The translations under genes and the position numbers were made by a program. Shown here piece by piece: positions 34,401 through 40,217 of a stretch of 64,000 nucleotides of DNA. The notes below the pieces were generated by a model, which was given only the letters and a program-made list of their open reading frames with translations, was not told where the DNA came from and ran no database searches. This DNA is from Leptoclinus maculatus. Lineage: Eukaryota; Chordata; Actinopteri; Perciformes; Stichaeidae. The stretch is from contig JAVDOI010000123.1 in assembly GCA_032191485.1 (NCBI GenBank), forward strand, positions 186,001 to 250,000, in the 5' to 3' direction. How positions within the stretch are numbered: position 1 is the stretch's first letter; every line of letters starts with the position of its first letter.

Positions 34401-34914
34401 GGGCTCTGTTTATGACTCACACATTAAACTCTTGCAGACGCTGATTCCTTTGCCGTCACTTGATTGATTTATTTTCACTTTCGACAAATTTAACAGCAAA
34501 ACATAATGAGTTTAACGTGAGGTCAAAGACTGTCCCGATGCCCCGTTCTACACAAAGGAAAAACCAACTCGAGACTCAGTCGCACCTCTTCCTCTGATAC
34601 CAGCTGATCCTCATCTGATTAATAACAAACGTTCCTAAAGAAAATAATTATACAGAATGCAAATGTAACCTTCATTCATAGATTAAAGGAATGTGTTTAG
34701 GTCATACAAATATTTTATCGAAATTAGAAATGATGATTTGTAATCAAAACTAAAACTATGTCTCTAACAGGACTGTGCTGTCATGTCTCTGCAGGCCAAC
34801 AGGGGGCAGATGCCGTGCAGACAGAAGAACACTGAGCTGGATCATTATATCCTGTGTGTTCCTGCAGCTGAAGAAGAAGAAGAAGAAGAAGAAGGAGCTC
34901 AGGGAGCAGAGTAG
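13134..34914 (+). CDS. SRCR / Ig-domain type I membrane receptor gene, 3' portion (exons to be joined)
   Basis: This is a multi-exon gene reconstructed from splice sites. It has exons 13134-13418 (SRCR, 6 Cys), 19429-19752 (SRCR, 8 Cys), 19845-20129 (SRCR, 6 Cys), 31257-31580 (SRCR, 8 Cys), 31673-31957 (SRCR, 6 Cys), 32747-33076 (Ig-like), 34191-34273 (transmembrane) and 34795-34914 (cytoplasmic tail with stop). All extracellular exons begin and end in phase 1, so they can be added or skipped without losing frame; the transmembrane exon ends in phase 0. The order predicts an extracellular SRCR array, one membrane-proximal Ig fold, one membrane span and a short tail, like fish M130/DMBT1-like scavenger receptors. 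No single orthologue is claimed. The signal peptide and first exons are not in the window. All exons are open, suggesting a working gene despite large transposon insertions in its introns. Confidence 0.8.
13707..17502 (-). pseudogene. L1 ORF2 (endonuclease / reverse transcriptase), frameshifted
   Basis: The segment 17502-16723 encodes an APE-type endonuclease, with ISWNVRG at the N-terminus, IQETH, GDFN, RIDYFL and SDHALL near the end. The segments 16631-15744 and 15753-14965 carry the reverse transcriptase, with KAPGPDGVP, RPISLIN, DAEKAFDRVE and GTRQGCPLSPLLF; the catalytic box reads FVDD where L1 usually has FADD. The segments 14836-14399 and 14243-13707 give the C-terminal part with a CxxC...HCLWEC cysteine/histidine motif typical of L1 ORF2. 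The five open segments lie in different frames, with breaks near 16630-16720, 15750, 14840-14965 and 14243-14399, so no full ORF2 protein can be made. A run of about 20 T at 14494-14513 and short GAGGAATTAA repeats at 14394-14437 add to the decay. Confidence 0.9.
17576..18055 (-). repeat. 48-bp minisatellite in the L1 ORF1-ORF2 spacer, about 10 units
   Basis: Units of the form cctctcccaaataaacaaac...gataataacaagg repeat about ten times with a 48-bp period; the first and last are shortened. Inside each unit is a smaller (AAAC)n tract. Because 48 is a multiple of 3 and the unit lacks reverse-strand stop codons, all three reverse frames stay open across the array (about 180, 158 and 223 codons). 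These frames are a repeat artefact, not evidence for a protein. Confidence 0.95.
18462..19198 (-). pseudogene. L1 ORF1 (nucleic-acid chaperone), internally deleted
   Basis: The start ATG is at 19198, giving a basic N-terminus (MSKGRGKGRPPKLDKK) followed by an acidic, Ser-rich stretch. After about 55 residues the frame shifts near 19000-19028, and the remainder continues in another frame from RRSNLRLVGLPEGAE to the C-terminus at 18462. That second part carries the RRM-like region and C-terminal domain of vertebrate L1 ORF1 proteins (RPRILLLKFLTYRDRDRV, RVMFFPDFS). The long coiled coil that normally separates N-terminus and RRM is almost absent, so a deletion removed it together with the frame. 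Confidence 0.82.
19429..19752 (+). CDS. SRCR exon B1 (8-Cys, group B)
   Basis: The exon is 324 bp, phase 1-1, with acceptor ctctccag and donor gtagaa. It encodes a standard group-B SRCR domain from SVRLVNGTSLCSG to LTCSG with all eight cysteines (SLC, SVC, VVC, LGC, FQC, LDC, NTC, LTC). A 9-bp coding repeat (agtctaacc) gives NQSNQSNQ, which creates two N-Q-S glycosylation sequons in the loop before the WW. It is nearly identical to exon C1 at 31257 (one nucleotide difference, giving Glu in place of Gly near the last Cys). Confidence 0.92.
19845..20129 (+). CDS. SRCR exon B2 (6-Cys type)
   Basis: The exon is 285 bp, phase 1-1, with acceptor tgtttctgttcag and donor gtaagc. It is the same domain type as exon A: six cysteines, lacking the C2-C7 pair. 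It follows the 8-Cys exon after a 92-bp intron. Variable codons relative to exons A and C2 cluster around DGYDWSLK, STRRREESSWRS, INSVC and ISDSFSII, while the framework between them is unchanged at the nucleotide level. Confidence 0.92.
20859..20980. repeat. (CT)n/(CACT)n simple repeat
   Basis: An imperfect mixture of CTCT, CACT and CACA units over about 120 bp. Open frames reading Ser-Leu-Thr-His across it are artefacts of low complexity. Confidence 0.95.
21775..21858. repeat. 28-bp tandem repeat, three copies
   Basis: The unit gaatcaatgaagaaacaaat followed by cttttccc is repeated three times in a row, the third with one extra T. Confidence 0.95.
22361..22384. repeat. (AC)12 microsatellite
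   Basis: An uninterrupted AC dinucleotide run about 45 bp before the gypsy LTR. Confidence 0.95.
22431..22719 (-). repeat. 3' LTR of the gypsy element
   Basis: Read on the element strand it starts TGTGACGACC and ends GTGGTAACA, a TG...CA pair. It matches the other LTR over its whole 289-bp length except for three substitutions: two in the ccaacaaccg / ccaaaaacag segment and one in ggcgagcagg / ggcaagcagg. Both copies contain the same (GA)n stretch. Confidence 0.95.
22720..22731 (-). promoter_or_regulatory. Polypurine tract of the gypsy element
   Basis: On the element strand a run AAGGGAGGGGG sits directly before the 3' LTR, in the position where plus-strand DNA synthesis is primed in LTR retrotransposons. 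Confidence 0.85.
22883..27676 (-). CDS. Gag-Pol polyprotein of Gmr1-like gypsy element (1,597 aa)
   Basis: This is a single open frame. Residues about 115-170 are rich in Glu/Gln/Leu and likely coiled coil. About 200-360 resemble a gypsy capsid. A CCHC zinc knuckle is at 411-424 (CxxCxxxxHxxxxC). The protease has a DSG triad at 517-519 and ILGNDL at 586-591. Integrase follows: HHCC zinc finger (His733, His739, Cys769, Cys772), catalytic Asp803, Asp862 and Glu898 with 35 residues between the last two, and a GPY/F module at 1036-1038. Reverse transcriptase has Asp1268 and YLDD at 1328-1331. RNase H has Asp1477, Glu1518, Asp1546 and a terminal TDALSR with Asp1589. All catalytic residues are present and no stop interrupts the frame, so enzymatic competence is plausible. 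The most upstream Met at 27676 is taken as start; Gag and Pol are in one frame with no frameshift signal. Confidence 0.95.
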   Translation of the reverse strand: MGSLFKSELKKMTSIGDFVQSPNEDLLNSYTKDQLLTLADHYSVELPKKLNKEKLLATLKDHLLEEKVLPVIVGIEKAPVETDTFSEVASPKVSESVKVSKMAPVLTGLGVGLTFEQQKEHILLQMQEKHKNTVELEKLKQDAHLREAELAHVQARQQLELERYKLELMSEGKLQADPHQVGESALPVPAFPSFDVAVNLRLVPKFNERDPDIFFVLFERLAEARKWSDAERTLLLQCVLTGKAQEAFSALSVTDSGSYQLVKAAVLRIYELVPEAYRQRFRLLRKEKQSHIEFARDLTSNFNRWCAASQVTTMEDLEELILLEQFKNALPDRVVTYIQERKVSKVTEAARLADEFVLTHKGFFGENRGRGDFGFRERNVGANPSRFWSEGTSSVKADRGLQGRMDPNRVCNYCFGKGHWRNECPMLKKKPGFLPAKPSAAAVSLRAEESDRVIAAMRAHTKPSSSESVIEVPVLGQEQPVSAAQQEIDPGYAAFVSDGYVSLVGSDIKVPVKILRDSGALESFILESALNFSLETDAGSSVAVRGMGLTVFSAPQHNLTLVSNLVQGDVIMGVRPSLPMGGVQVILGNDLAGNRVWPDASVDTLVSQPEFSKTPSAVHPTCAVTRAMSRARGDSGSEHSDKKRMSVFPVPAFPLPVSCSDLLKEQKHDPTLQALYNRVLQDDEVESSAHGYFLQDGLLVRKWVPQGEGFMGEETVQIVLPSSVRLGVLQTAHDGVAGHLGVRKTYDRGKRHFYWPLLKRDISAFVKTCHVCQLIGKPNKTIKPAPLYPIPVAEQPFEHLIIDCVGPLPRSKAGSNFLFTVMCQATRYPAAYPLRNITTKSVVKALTQFMSIFGIPKIIQSDQGSNFSSKLFAEVLKQLNVKHSQSSAYHPQSQGALERFHQTMKSLLRAYCTELDRDWEEGLPWLMLAAREVSQESLGFSPNDLVFGHTVQGPLASLHRDWQAGEAPKNLIDHVNGFKQRLYQANKMAKENLQAVQRKMKSLYDRRAEHREFSTGDQVLALLPLVGSPFQAKFSGPYTVTRKVSDLNYLIATPNRKKSVQLCHINLLKPYYARSLVPGPGSGFASVAAVVPVGYSSPPLDLTEEYEEEGYTPDDVILKGRLENSESLANLEVMLKHLPEPKRTELVDLIEGYPCLFADTPSRTHLMEHDIDVGDAQPIKQHFYRMSPDKREHLEAEVKYMLENDIAEPCSSSWSSPCLLVKKPDGTFRPCTDLRKVNQVTKPDSFPLPRMEDCVDQVGSAKFVSKFDLLKGYWQVPLTPRAREIASFITSSGLYSYTVMPFGLRNAPATFQRLMNKVVFGLVGCAVYLDDVVIYSDTWETHLQRIRALFDRLAWACLTINLAKCEFAKATVTYLGKVVGQGQVRPVRAKVLAVDQFPVPTTRKDLSRFLGMIGYYRGFCRNFSTVVSPLTSLLSPKVKFEWSLTCQKAFETAKLLLCSAPVLAAPQLDQPFSLYADASKVGAGAVLMQDNGSGADCPVSFFSKKFNSHQLNYSIIEKEALALIWALKHFEVYVGGGVRPLVVYTDHNPLTFLHSLQNPNQRLMRWCLFLQPYHLDVRHVKGTENTVTDALSRAVTV
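28063..28080 (-). promoter_or_regulatory. Primer-binding site, proline-tRNA type
   Basis: On the element strand, two bases after the 5' LTR, the sequence TGGGGGCTCGTCCGCGAT occurs. From memory it differs at one position from the proline-tRNA primer-binding site of gammaretroviruses. This supports correct LTR boundaries and a tRNA-Pro primer. Confidence 0.85.
28083..28371 (-). repeat. 5' LTR of the gypsy element
   Basis: A 289-bp copy of the LTR with TG...CA ends on the element strand. Beyond its outer end (28372-28380) the + strand reads ccccctccct, the same ten bases as the polypurine tract inside the other end. The short CCTC immediately before the left LTR reappears within this flank and is a candidate 4-bp target duplication. 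Confidence 0.93.
28372..31198. other. Intronic sequence with transposon fragments, largely unassigned
   Basis: This stretch holds a short hAT-transposase-like fragment (28713-28895), GT-rich tracts (about 30462-30474 and 30649-30676), and a segment (about 29335-30590) whose reverse strand reads TTGGCGACCCG near 29352-29342, reminiscent of a retroelement primer-binding region. I cannot find a matching LTR pair or a coding frame for it. No SRCR exon is recognisable. Confidence 0.45.
28713..28895 (-). pseudogene. hAT-transposase-like fragment (ZBED/FAM200 type)
   Basis: The reverse-strand frame contains ALKIVSCVGTRTLQ, then HLEEKGFEHRDLLLHTDVRW and LSRGTL. The order LEE...H.DLL.HT.VRWLSRG is characteristic of domesticated and mobile hAT-type transposases in vertebrates. 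The frame is only 60 codons and ends at a stop directly after RGTL, so this is a relic. It could belong to a larger decayed element not otherwise recognisable here. Confidence 0.6.
31257..31580 (+). CDS. SRCR exon C1 (8-Cys, group B)
   Basis: The exon is 324 bp, phase 1-1, encoding a group-B SRCR domain with eight cysteines and the NQSNQSNQ sequon repeat. It differs from exon B1 by one nucleotide. The 92-bp intron that follows is identical to that after B1. Confidence 0.92.
31673..31957 (+). CDS. SRCR exon C2 (6-Cys type)
   Basis: The exon is 285 bp, phase 1-1. Six cysteines are present and the C2-C7 pair is absent, as in A and B2. It reads DYSDWTLKKAAVVC where B2 has DGYDWSLKLAAVVC, EESSERS where B2 has EESSWRS, and ends in ILNVTCSG (which adds an N-V-T sequon) where B2 has IVDLTCSG. 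All 17 nucleotide differences from B2 change amino acids, across 13 codons. Confidence 0.92.
31985..32746. other. Intron between last SRCR exon and Ig exon
   Basis: There is no supported exon. Open frames at 32204-32476 have no recognisable domain and no splice support. Confidence 0.6.
32747..33076 (+). CDS. Ig-like domain exon of the SRCR receptor
   Basis: The exon is 330 bp, phase 1-1, with acceptor gtgtttacag and donor gtaagc. It encodes one Ig fold: a B-strand cysteine in FTFCCS, an F-strand cysteine in HQGSYSCVYH, and a C-terminal RLLSITVLG strand. An additional cysteine adjoins the first. Three N-glycosylation sequons are present (NYT, NHS, NHT). As the membrane-proximal domain it would form the stalk between SRCR array and membrane. 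Confidence 0.88.
   Translation, partial: TCCFSQSSLCPPQCTGSLRPSSRGLGCSGAPPSPSAAPSSHSTQEAPSSSPSPPPTQHTTTPSQLSITLPTSCFLLQSPPTKEATAVFITSMFLIIPSPLRAVCSPSLS
33254..33472. mobile_element. MITE-like inverted-repeat element
   Basis: The end ggtttggttaccaggataac...ctggttctctgag (33257-33290) is the reverse complement, with a few mismatches, of 33437-33472. About 145 bp lie between. A short element with about 35-bp terminal inverted repeats and no coding capacity fits a MITE; a target duplication is not clear. Confidence 0.65.
33820..34085. repeat. Teleost dispersed repeat
   Basis: The block carries aaccaagatggcgacggcca, cagtccacaaaccattgagt, gacg and cgtccacttctt, a combination I recognise from many fish genomes. 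The family name and exact ends are not determined. Confidence 0.55.
34191..34273 (+). CDS. Transmembrane exon of the SRCR receptor
   Basis: The exon is 83 bp, entering in phase 1 and leaving in phase 0. It encodes DPTPLIIKAIVLPLFLLV followed by VTVALYFYCK. About 22 hydrophobic residues form the single membrane span, and the closing Cys-Lys marks the cytoplasmic side. Confidence 0.85.
34795..34914 (+). CDS. Cytoplasmic tail exon (acidic form)
   Basis: The exon starts at acceptor tctctgcag and joins the transmembrane exon in phase 0. It encodes 39 residues beginning ANRGQMPCRQKNTELDHYIL and ending with eight consecutive Glu and GAQGAE, then TAG at 34912. A tyrosine lies in ELDHYIL. A second acceptor (ttcctgcag, 34859-34867), also phase 0, would instead start at 34868, giving a Leu followed by eight Lys and a Ser/Thr-rich tail stopping at 34979-34981. 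The (GAA)n tract would then be read in another frame. Which acceptor is used cannot be settled here. Confidence 0.7.
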   Translation, partial: ANRGQMPCRQKNTELDHYILCVPAAEEEEEEEEGAQGAE

Positions 34915-35280
34915 CTCCTCCAAGGAGCTACTCTCACATCCAGATGATTTCTACCACACAACCACCACCAGCTCCCTTTGATACGCATGTTCCCTTAAAC
35001 CAGAAGGCTGAATATGATATCACATTATTACAGCCCGTCTTTCTTCCTCTCAACAATGTGTTGGTCTCTCCACACGTTCTGACTTCCTGTCTGTGGCTCT
35101 CAGCTCCAAGCCCATTGGTTCCTGCTGAAGACGTGACTCTTTAAAAACACCTCACAGATATAAAGTTTCATTTAAAAGTAGACTTGAGAGCAGGTTTACC
35201 AGAGTCCAAGCAGAAACCAAAGACTATGAGGAACAATGTTAATGTGAGATATTAGAATAAACATGAAACATTGACTTCTA
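34915..35280 (+). terminator. 3' UTR with poly(A) signal of the SRCR receptor
   Basis: AATAAA occurs at 35256-35261 about 340 bp after the stop, within gagatattagaataaacatg. It is the first canonical poly(A) signal downstream and probably ends the transcript. Confidence 0.55.
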
Positions 35281-35499
35281 TCTTCTACATTCTGTAGAAC
35301 GATACTCAATGTTGACAATCTGTTGCTGTTTGTCCTTTAAACATATAATGAACTTCATGACTTCACTTATTGTAGTGAGCAATATTTTGGCAGCAGGACA
35401 ACATTTAGCTAAAAGATAATCATAATAATACAAATATGAACAACGTCCCGCTGTGATCAGCCACTAAAACCTCTTTTATTTGTCATTCAGAAATGTTAC

Positions 35500-36190
35500 T
35501 ATTTTGCTCATTGTTGTTCTTCATGATTTTACTTCATTTTATAATTAAGGCTTTTCTTATTTCGTAAGAATGTTGTTATTAAGGATTTTGCTTATTTGTT
35601 ATAATTAAGGATTTTGCTTGCATCATAAGACGATTTTGCTTGTTTTTTTATAATTAGAGGGTTTTACTTAAAACATATGCATTGTGGTTAATTTAGTAAT
35701 TTAGGATATTACTTATTTCATAAGAATTTTGCTTATTTTGTACTTCATGAATGTAAATAATGTTGCAATCAAGGAATTTACAATTTTTGTTATAGTTAAG
35801 GATTTTGCTTATTTCATAAGAACATTGTCATAATGGATTTAGCTTGTTTTTTATAATTAAGATTTTTGCTTATTTCACAATAATTTAGCTAATTTTTGTT
35901 CTTCGTAAATTGAGTTAATTTTGTAATTAAGGAATTAAAAAAAAAATAATAAAGGATTTTGCTTGAATCATGAGCGTTTCGCTTGATTTTGTAATTAACA
36001 AAATTACCTTTTTCATTCAAATGTAACTTATTTTTATACTTCATGAATTTACAATATTATGTAATGAAGGATTTTGCTTATTAATAATATTGTAATTATG
36101 TTTTTTTCTTATTTCATAAGTTTATTTAATTTTCTAAATAAGGATTTTTCATATTTCATAAGAACTTTGCTTATTTTTGTATTTAAGTAT
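35500..36190. repeat. Degenerate AT-rich tandem repeat
   Basis: A loose motif like ataattaaggattttgctta followed by tttcataagaa recurs many times with substitutions and indels. It is an old, decayed minisatellite in the intergenic region. The rest of 35281-37660 has no supported gene. Confidence 0.7.
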
Positions 36191-37660
36191 TTAGATTACT
36201 TTTGTGCTGAAAGGATTTTGATACAAAATATCCTCCTAATGTGAATAAAATATGAACACAGACGTAAAACTAAACACACATACTTGTACTGCACAGATAC
36301 ATGTAGTACTAGTACTACTTTAACAAAGTACTTTAACCTTCTGGTAACTAGCCCTATTTTTAGGCTTCTGCTCGAAAATACTATACCCATACTCAAAGGG
36401 GCCTTACTCTCTAACTACAAGGTCTATTTGAATAATAGACCTTGATTATTAAAGCACTATTATTGATAATACTATATTAAATGAGGCTCAGTAAAGCGTA
36501 AAAACCATCCAGCATCATAGCAAACAATGGCAGTAGTCATACACAAAAGAATTGGAGTGAATAGAGTGAAGTAGGCCAGAGCAAGAGACATAAACGTACG
36601 AGAGGTCACGAAAGGTCGTCATTTGAGAAATAGCCTCTCCAGCTGTTCCATTGTACTTTTATAACTTAAATAACGATATATTTAATCTTCCTTTATCCTT
36701 GTACATGCACAATCTATCACATACAGCAGTTTGGAATCATTTTTGAGAGCTAGAATCCTCTCCAAAGCCTCTTGGGGCCGCCGACTCACGGCAGCATGCG
36801 CTATAGTGTGTGTTTGAGTGCACATTTCTCAGCCTGTGGTTGGTCAATTCAATACTACGACACATCTATACACGTGTTAGGATCTAGCCAATGCAGTGGA
36901 GGCAACGGGGTTTTGATTGACAGGATTATTTTGTGTAAAAGCCCGATTCTCAAAATGTTGAAACGTGGTCCTCCGGGCTTATTTGACCCCCCTTCGTTCA
37001 GGAAATACTTTTTTCAGACAGTAAAACCACAGAAGAAGTCGAATTCATCCGGTAAAAATGGATTATGAGGACTATTGCGTCAAGATTGATCTCATGGTGA
37101 GTGCAAATTCAGAATTCTTCAGCGGGGTGAATGGCTTGTTTATGCTCACTGTTTTGCGGGTAACGTTTGAACCGTTTCACGGAGAGTAAATCCGAAGTGT
37201 TCGGTAGAATCCGGGTGGAATGCTAATGCTGTTAAGTAGCAAGAGGAGCTATCGGAGCTAATAGATCGCCGGTCGGAGGACTTTTTCGAGTGCGTATCTT
37301 GTGAAATGAAAGCGAAAAAATTACGATATTCTGGTAGCTGTTCTGAAAGGTTCTGTTAGATCGTGTTTAATTGTGTTTTCCGTGTGTAAAATGTTATACA
37401 TGGTTCTGTTCATCAGAAGTTCTTCGTTAAGCCGGTATACGACATGTTTGTAGGATTATTATATTTGTTACTGAACATTGCATTGTGCAGTACCACTCGG
37501 CACTGCTCAGTACCGCACCTGCCCCAATTGGACGCCTGCTCTGTGACTTGAGGCCTTGCAGCTGATTGTCATGTGTGCCTGATCCTTGAATTACACAGTT
37601 TTTGGTCCCTATGTATATGATCCATTTTAAGGTGGAAACTCTTCTCTTTCCTGCTCCCAG
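36191..37660. other. Intergenic stretch before ZZEF1 relic, no supported gene
   Basis: A short open segment at 37059-37097 (ATG to a GTGAGT donor) looks like a first exon but matches nothing I know in ZZEF1. The upstream exons of ZZEF1, including the EF-hand part, are not found here. Confidence 0.5.
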
Positions 37661-38851
37661 GTTGAAAATGAAACCCGATGTGGTTTGGAGACGTCTGGCC
37701 ATTGCCGTGGCTTCTAATGACCACAGCTACACGCCTCAGCTGGTCTCCGTTGCGGTCGGGAAGAACCGGCGTTCCCTGCAGGAGATCAGAGATATCCGGA
37801 TCCCCAGCAATGTCACGGGCTACGTAGCCCTCTTGGAGAATGCCAACATCACACACCCCTGTGAGTCACCACCTGTCGATCTGTCTGCTTAGTGGAGTGT
37901 TTATTTACCTCAGGCTTGTGTGTTCCTTCACCGATGACTTGGAGAGGAACTGTCTTTCTCATATGCACCCCTCCTGTGGAGACAGAGCTTCTGTCAGCTA
38001 CAGAAGAGCAGCCGCCGCTGGGTTCATAGATAGTTGGGTGGTTAAATGCCTCACTTTGAATCCTCATGCAAGCCTCCATAAACTCTTGATTTCCACCTTC
38101 ACCCTCAGGTCTCAAAGGACCATATGTGGAGACACATCTACCTTTTAGTAGAAGTTGTCTAGCCACACAGAAGCAAGGCTAAAACACACAAGCTCTGTTT
38201 TTGCTCGGGGATATATATTTATATATATATATATGAATGAATGAGGAAAACAGAAACTGAGGATCGATTGGTCATTTGTGTCTCCCTCAATCATCATCAG
38301 CTCTCAGAGGGAGAAGCAACCTGTTGTGGCATTCTTTTTGCGTGATGTATTCCATCAGTCTGCTAACTGCATCATCTCTTCTGGCACCAAACCCCAGACA
38401 TCAAGATTAACATGAAGCGGTGCCTGAGCGACGGATGTGACACGCGGATTCGTGTCTTGAAGACACTGGGCTATCAGATTACCAAGAGCAAAGAGGTGTC
38501 TGTTTCGGATGCTTCAGCCATCTGGTACCTGTCTCTCCTCACCTCCTTGGTCACCGCATCCATGGACACCAACCCTGCTCTGGCTCAGACTGTCCTTCAG
38601 AGCACACAGTAAGACACCCCCCCCTTCTGGTTTTGAATATGTAAGAGAAAGAAAGAAAGAATGTGTGTAAGTGTAGTGTTTTGTCCAGTGCTGGTGTTCT
38701 GAGGGCTTTTTTGTGTGTCTTGTGTTTCTCCTAGACGAGCCTTACGACACATGCCTCCGTTGTCCCGAACACCGTCGTCCACAGAGTTCCCCAAGTTCTT
38801 CTCTTTGAACATCCTGGAGGAGGTGGATGGATTCCTCCTCAGGATAGCAGA
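37661..38851 (+). pseudogene. zzef1: ZZEF1 relic: DOC/APC10-like domain exons
   Basis: Exons 37661-37860, 38398-38608 and 38735-38851 splice in frame. They encode LKMKPDVVWRRLAIAVAS, IPSNVTGYVALLENANI, KRCLSDGCDTRIRVLKTLGY, SDASAIWYLSLLTSLVTAS and RALRHMPPLS, segments that align with the DOC domain and following region of ZZEF1. DOC domains are known from APC10 and some ubiquitin ligases. This part is undamaged, so loss of function, if real, came from elsewhere in the gene. Confidence 0.85.
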
Positions 38852-39725
38852 GTAATGACCTGCTGGGATCACATCAGCACACTCACCCATCACTGCCACG
38901 CTCAGCTCGTAACGCTGACGTCATCGCGTTGAAAACTGACTCAAATCAAAGTATTGATTTCCCAGGGCGATAAAACTCTATTTCTGTTCCATTTGATCTG
39001 TAAATCATTAACAGCAGCAGCAGCAACAACATGACTAAAATAAACCTCACTGGCTAATGATCAACCATAGTTCTGTAGGCTATGTTTATCCACACATACA
39101 GTCGACATTGTTCCCACAATGTTGGTCTAAACTGGAGTTTTTGTCAGCAAATTTTGGAACATTTGGAATTCATGACCCCGCATGAAAATATACTTATTGA
39201 GAGGAAATACGTCTGACACTCTGAAAAGAGCCACAAAAGATCATTTGATTGGACAAAAGTTTCACTTCCAAACTAACTAGTTTGTTCTTTGCTCCCGTGT
39301 AGCTGCTGTGTGAGTCCCGATGCAGAATGGACCCTCCTGGCCTTCGCTCTGGCCAGAGGCAGCGTGGCAAAAGTGCTCCAGGCGCTGTCCTGCATCGGCG
39401 ATCATTTAAAGACGGAGTACGAGGCCTCCTCCCTCATCGTGTCTTTGGCCTCCGTTAGGCTGCGGCTACTTAATCTCAATGGTAACGCCCTGCTTTACTC
39501 TCATTCACACGAGGCCGTTTGAAACCTTAGACCAGGGAGAGAAAGTGCTGAGCCTACAAGGAGGAGATGCATTAGTGGACTACTCGGTGGAAAATCACTT
39601 ATTCTGTTACAAAGCTGCACTTCAGTGTGGTGAAAGTTGCCTCCCAGTATAGGAATGAAATGATAACCTCTATGGACAATGATCAGCTGATGTCATAGGG
39701 AATGTCATAATGCGTTGTGTTACAG

Positions 39726-40217
39726 GGAAGCCTCTCCAGTTGCACCTCCAGGCCTGTGATGTGAAGAGTAAAGAGGAGAAGTCAGGACCAGAGAACATGC
39801 TCACAGAATCCTCCACTGGTGACGGTACAACTGATGCCGTCCTTATTCCATGAGAAAAGAACAGCAGCATTGAGTTAATGCAGCTTCAGTATGAACAAGC
39901 CTTCAAGCATAACCAAATGTTTTTACACTCCAAAGGTTTCCTCACAGAAGGTGGCAGAAAGAGAGCCGGTGTGATCCTGTCGACAGAGGACCAGAGTAAC
40001 TTCCAGATCACTCCGATGAAGATCAAAGTGAGGCTCCGTTTGATTGAGACTTTCAAAGCGACGGCGACGGAGGATTTCCGGTGCTTAACGCTTCCTCTCC
40101 GGTTTGTGTGATCGGGTGTGAAAAGGAGCCATTGGTGTGAAATGCGGCCTTTTGTTGGCTTACAAGGAGGAATGACACGTGGTACTACAAGGACTTCAAA
40201 GAGTTTGTACGAGACAA
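39726..40217 (+). pseudogene. zzef1: ZZEF1 relic: frame-disrupted block
   Basis: Exon 39726-39834 (GKPLQLHLQACDVKSKEE) and the block from 39936 (GFLTEGGRKRAGVILSTED) read well. After ITPMKIKV a donor-like gtgagg at 40028 is followed by about 98 bp, then GAIGVKCGLLLAYKEE, which is out of phase with the preceding exon. Its frame ends in TGA at 40170-40172, and NDTWYYKDFKEFVRD continues in another frame to a donor at 40218. Compared with the mammalian protein, about a dozen residues between AYKEE and DTWYY are missing. A deletion with frameshift is the simplest explanation. Confidence 0.7.

Noticed and set aside
37059..37097. Possible first coding exon (ATG to GTGAGT)
   Set aside because: The thirteen residues do not match ZZEF1, and no in-phase partner exon was found.
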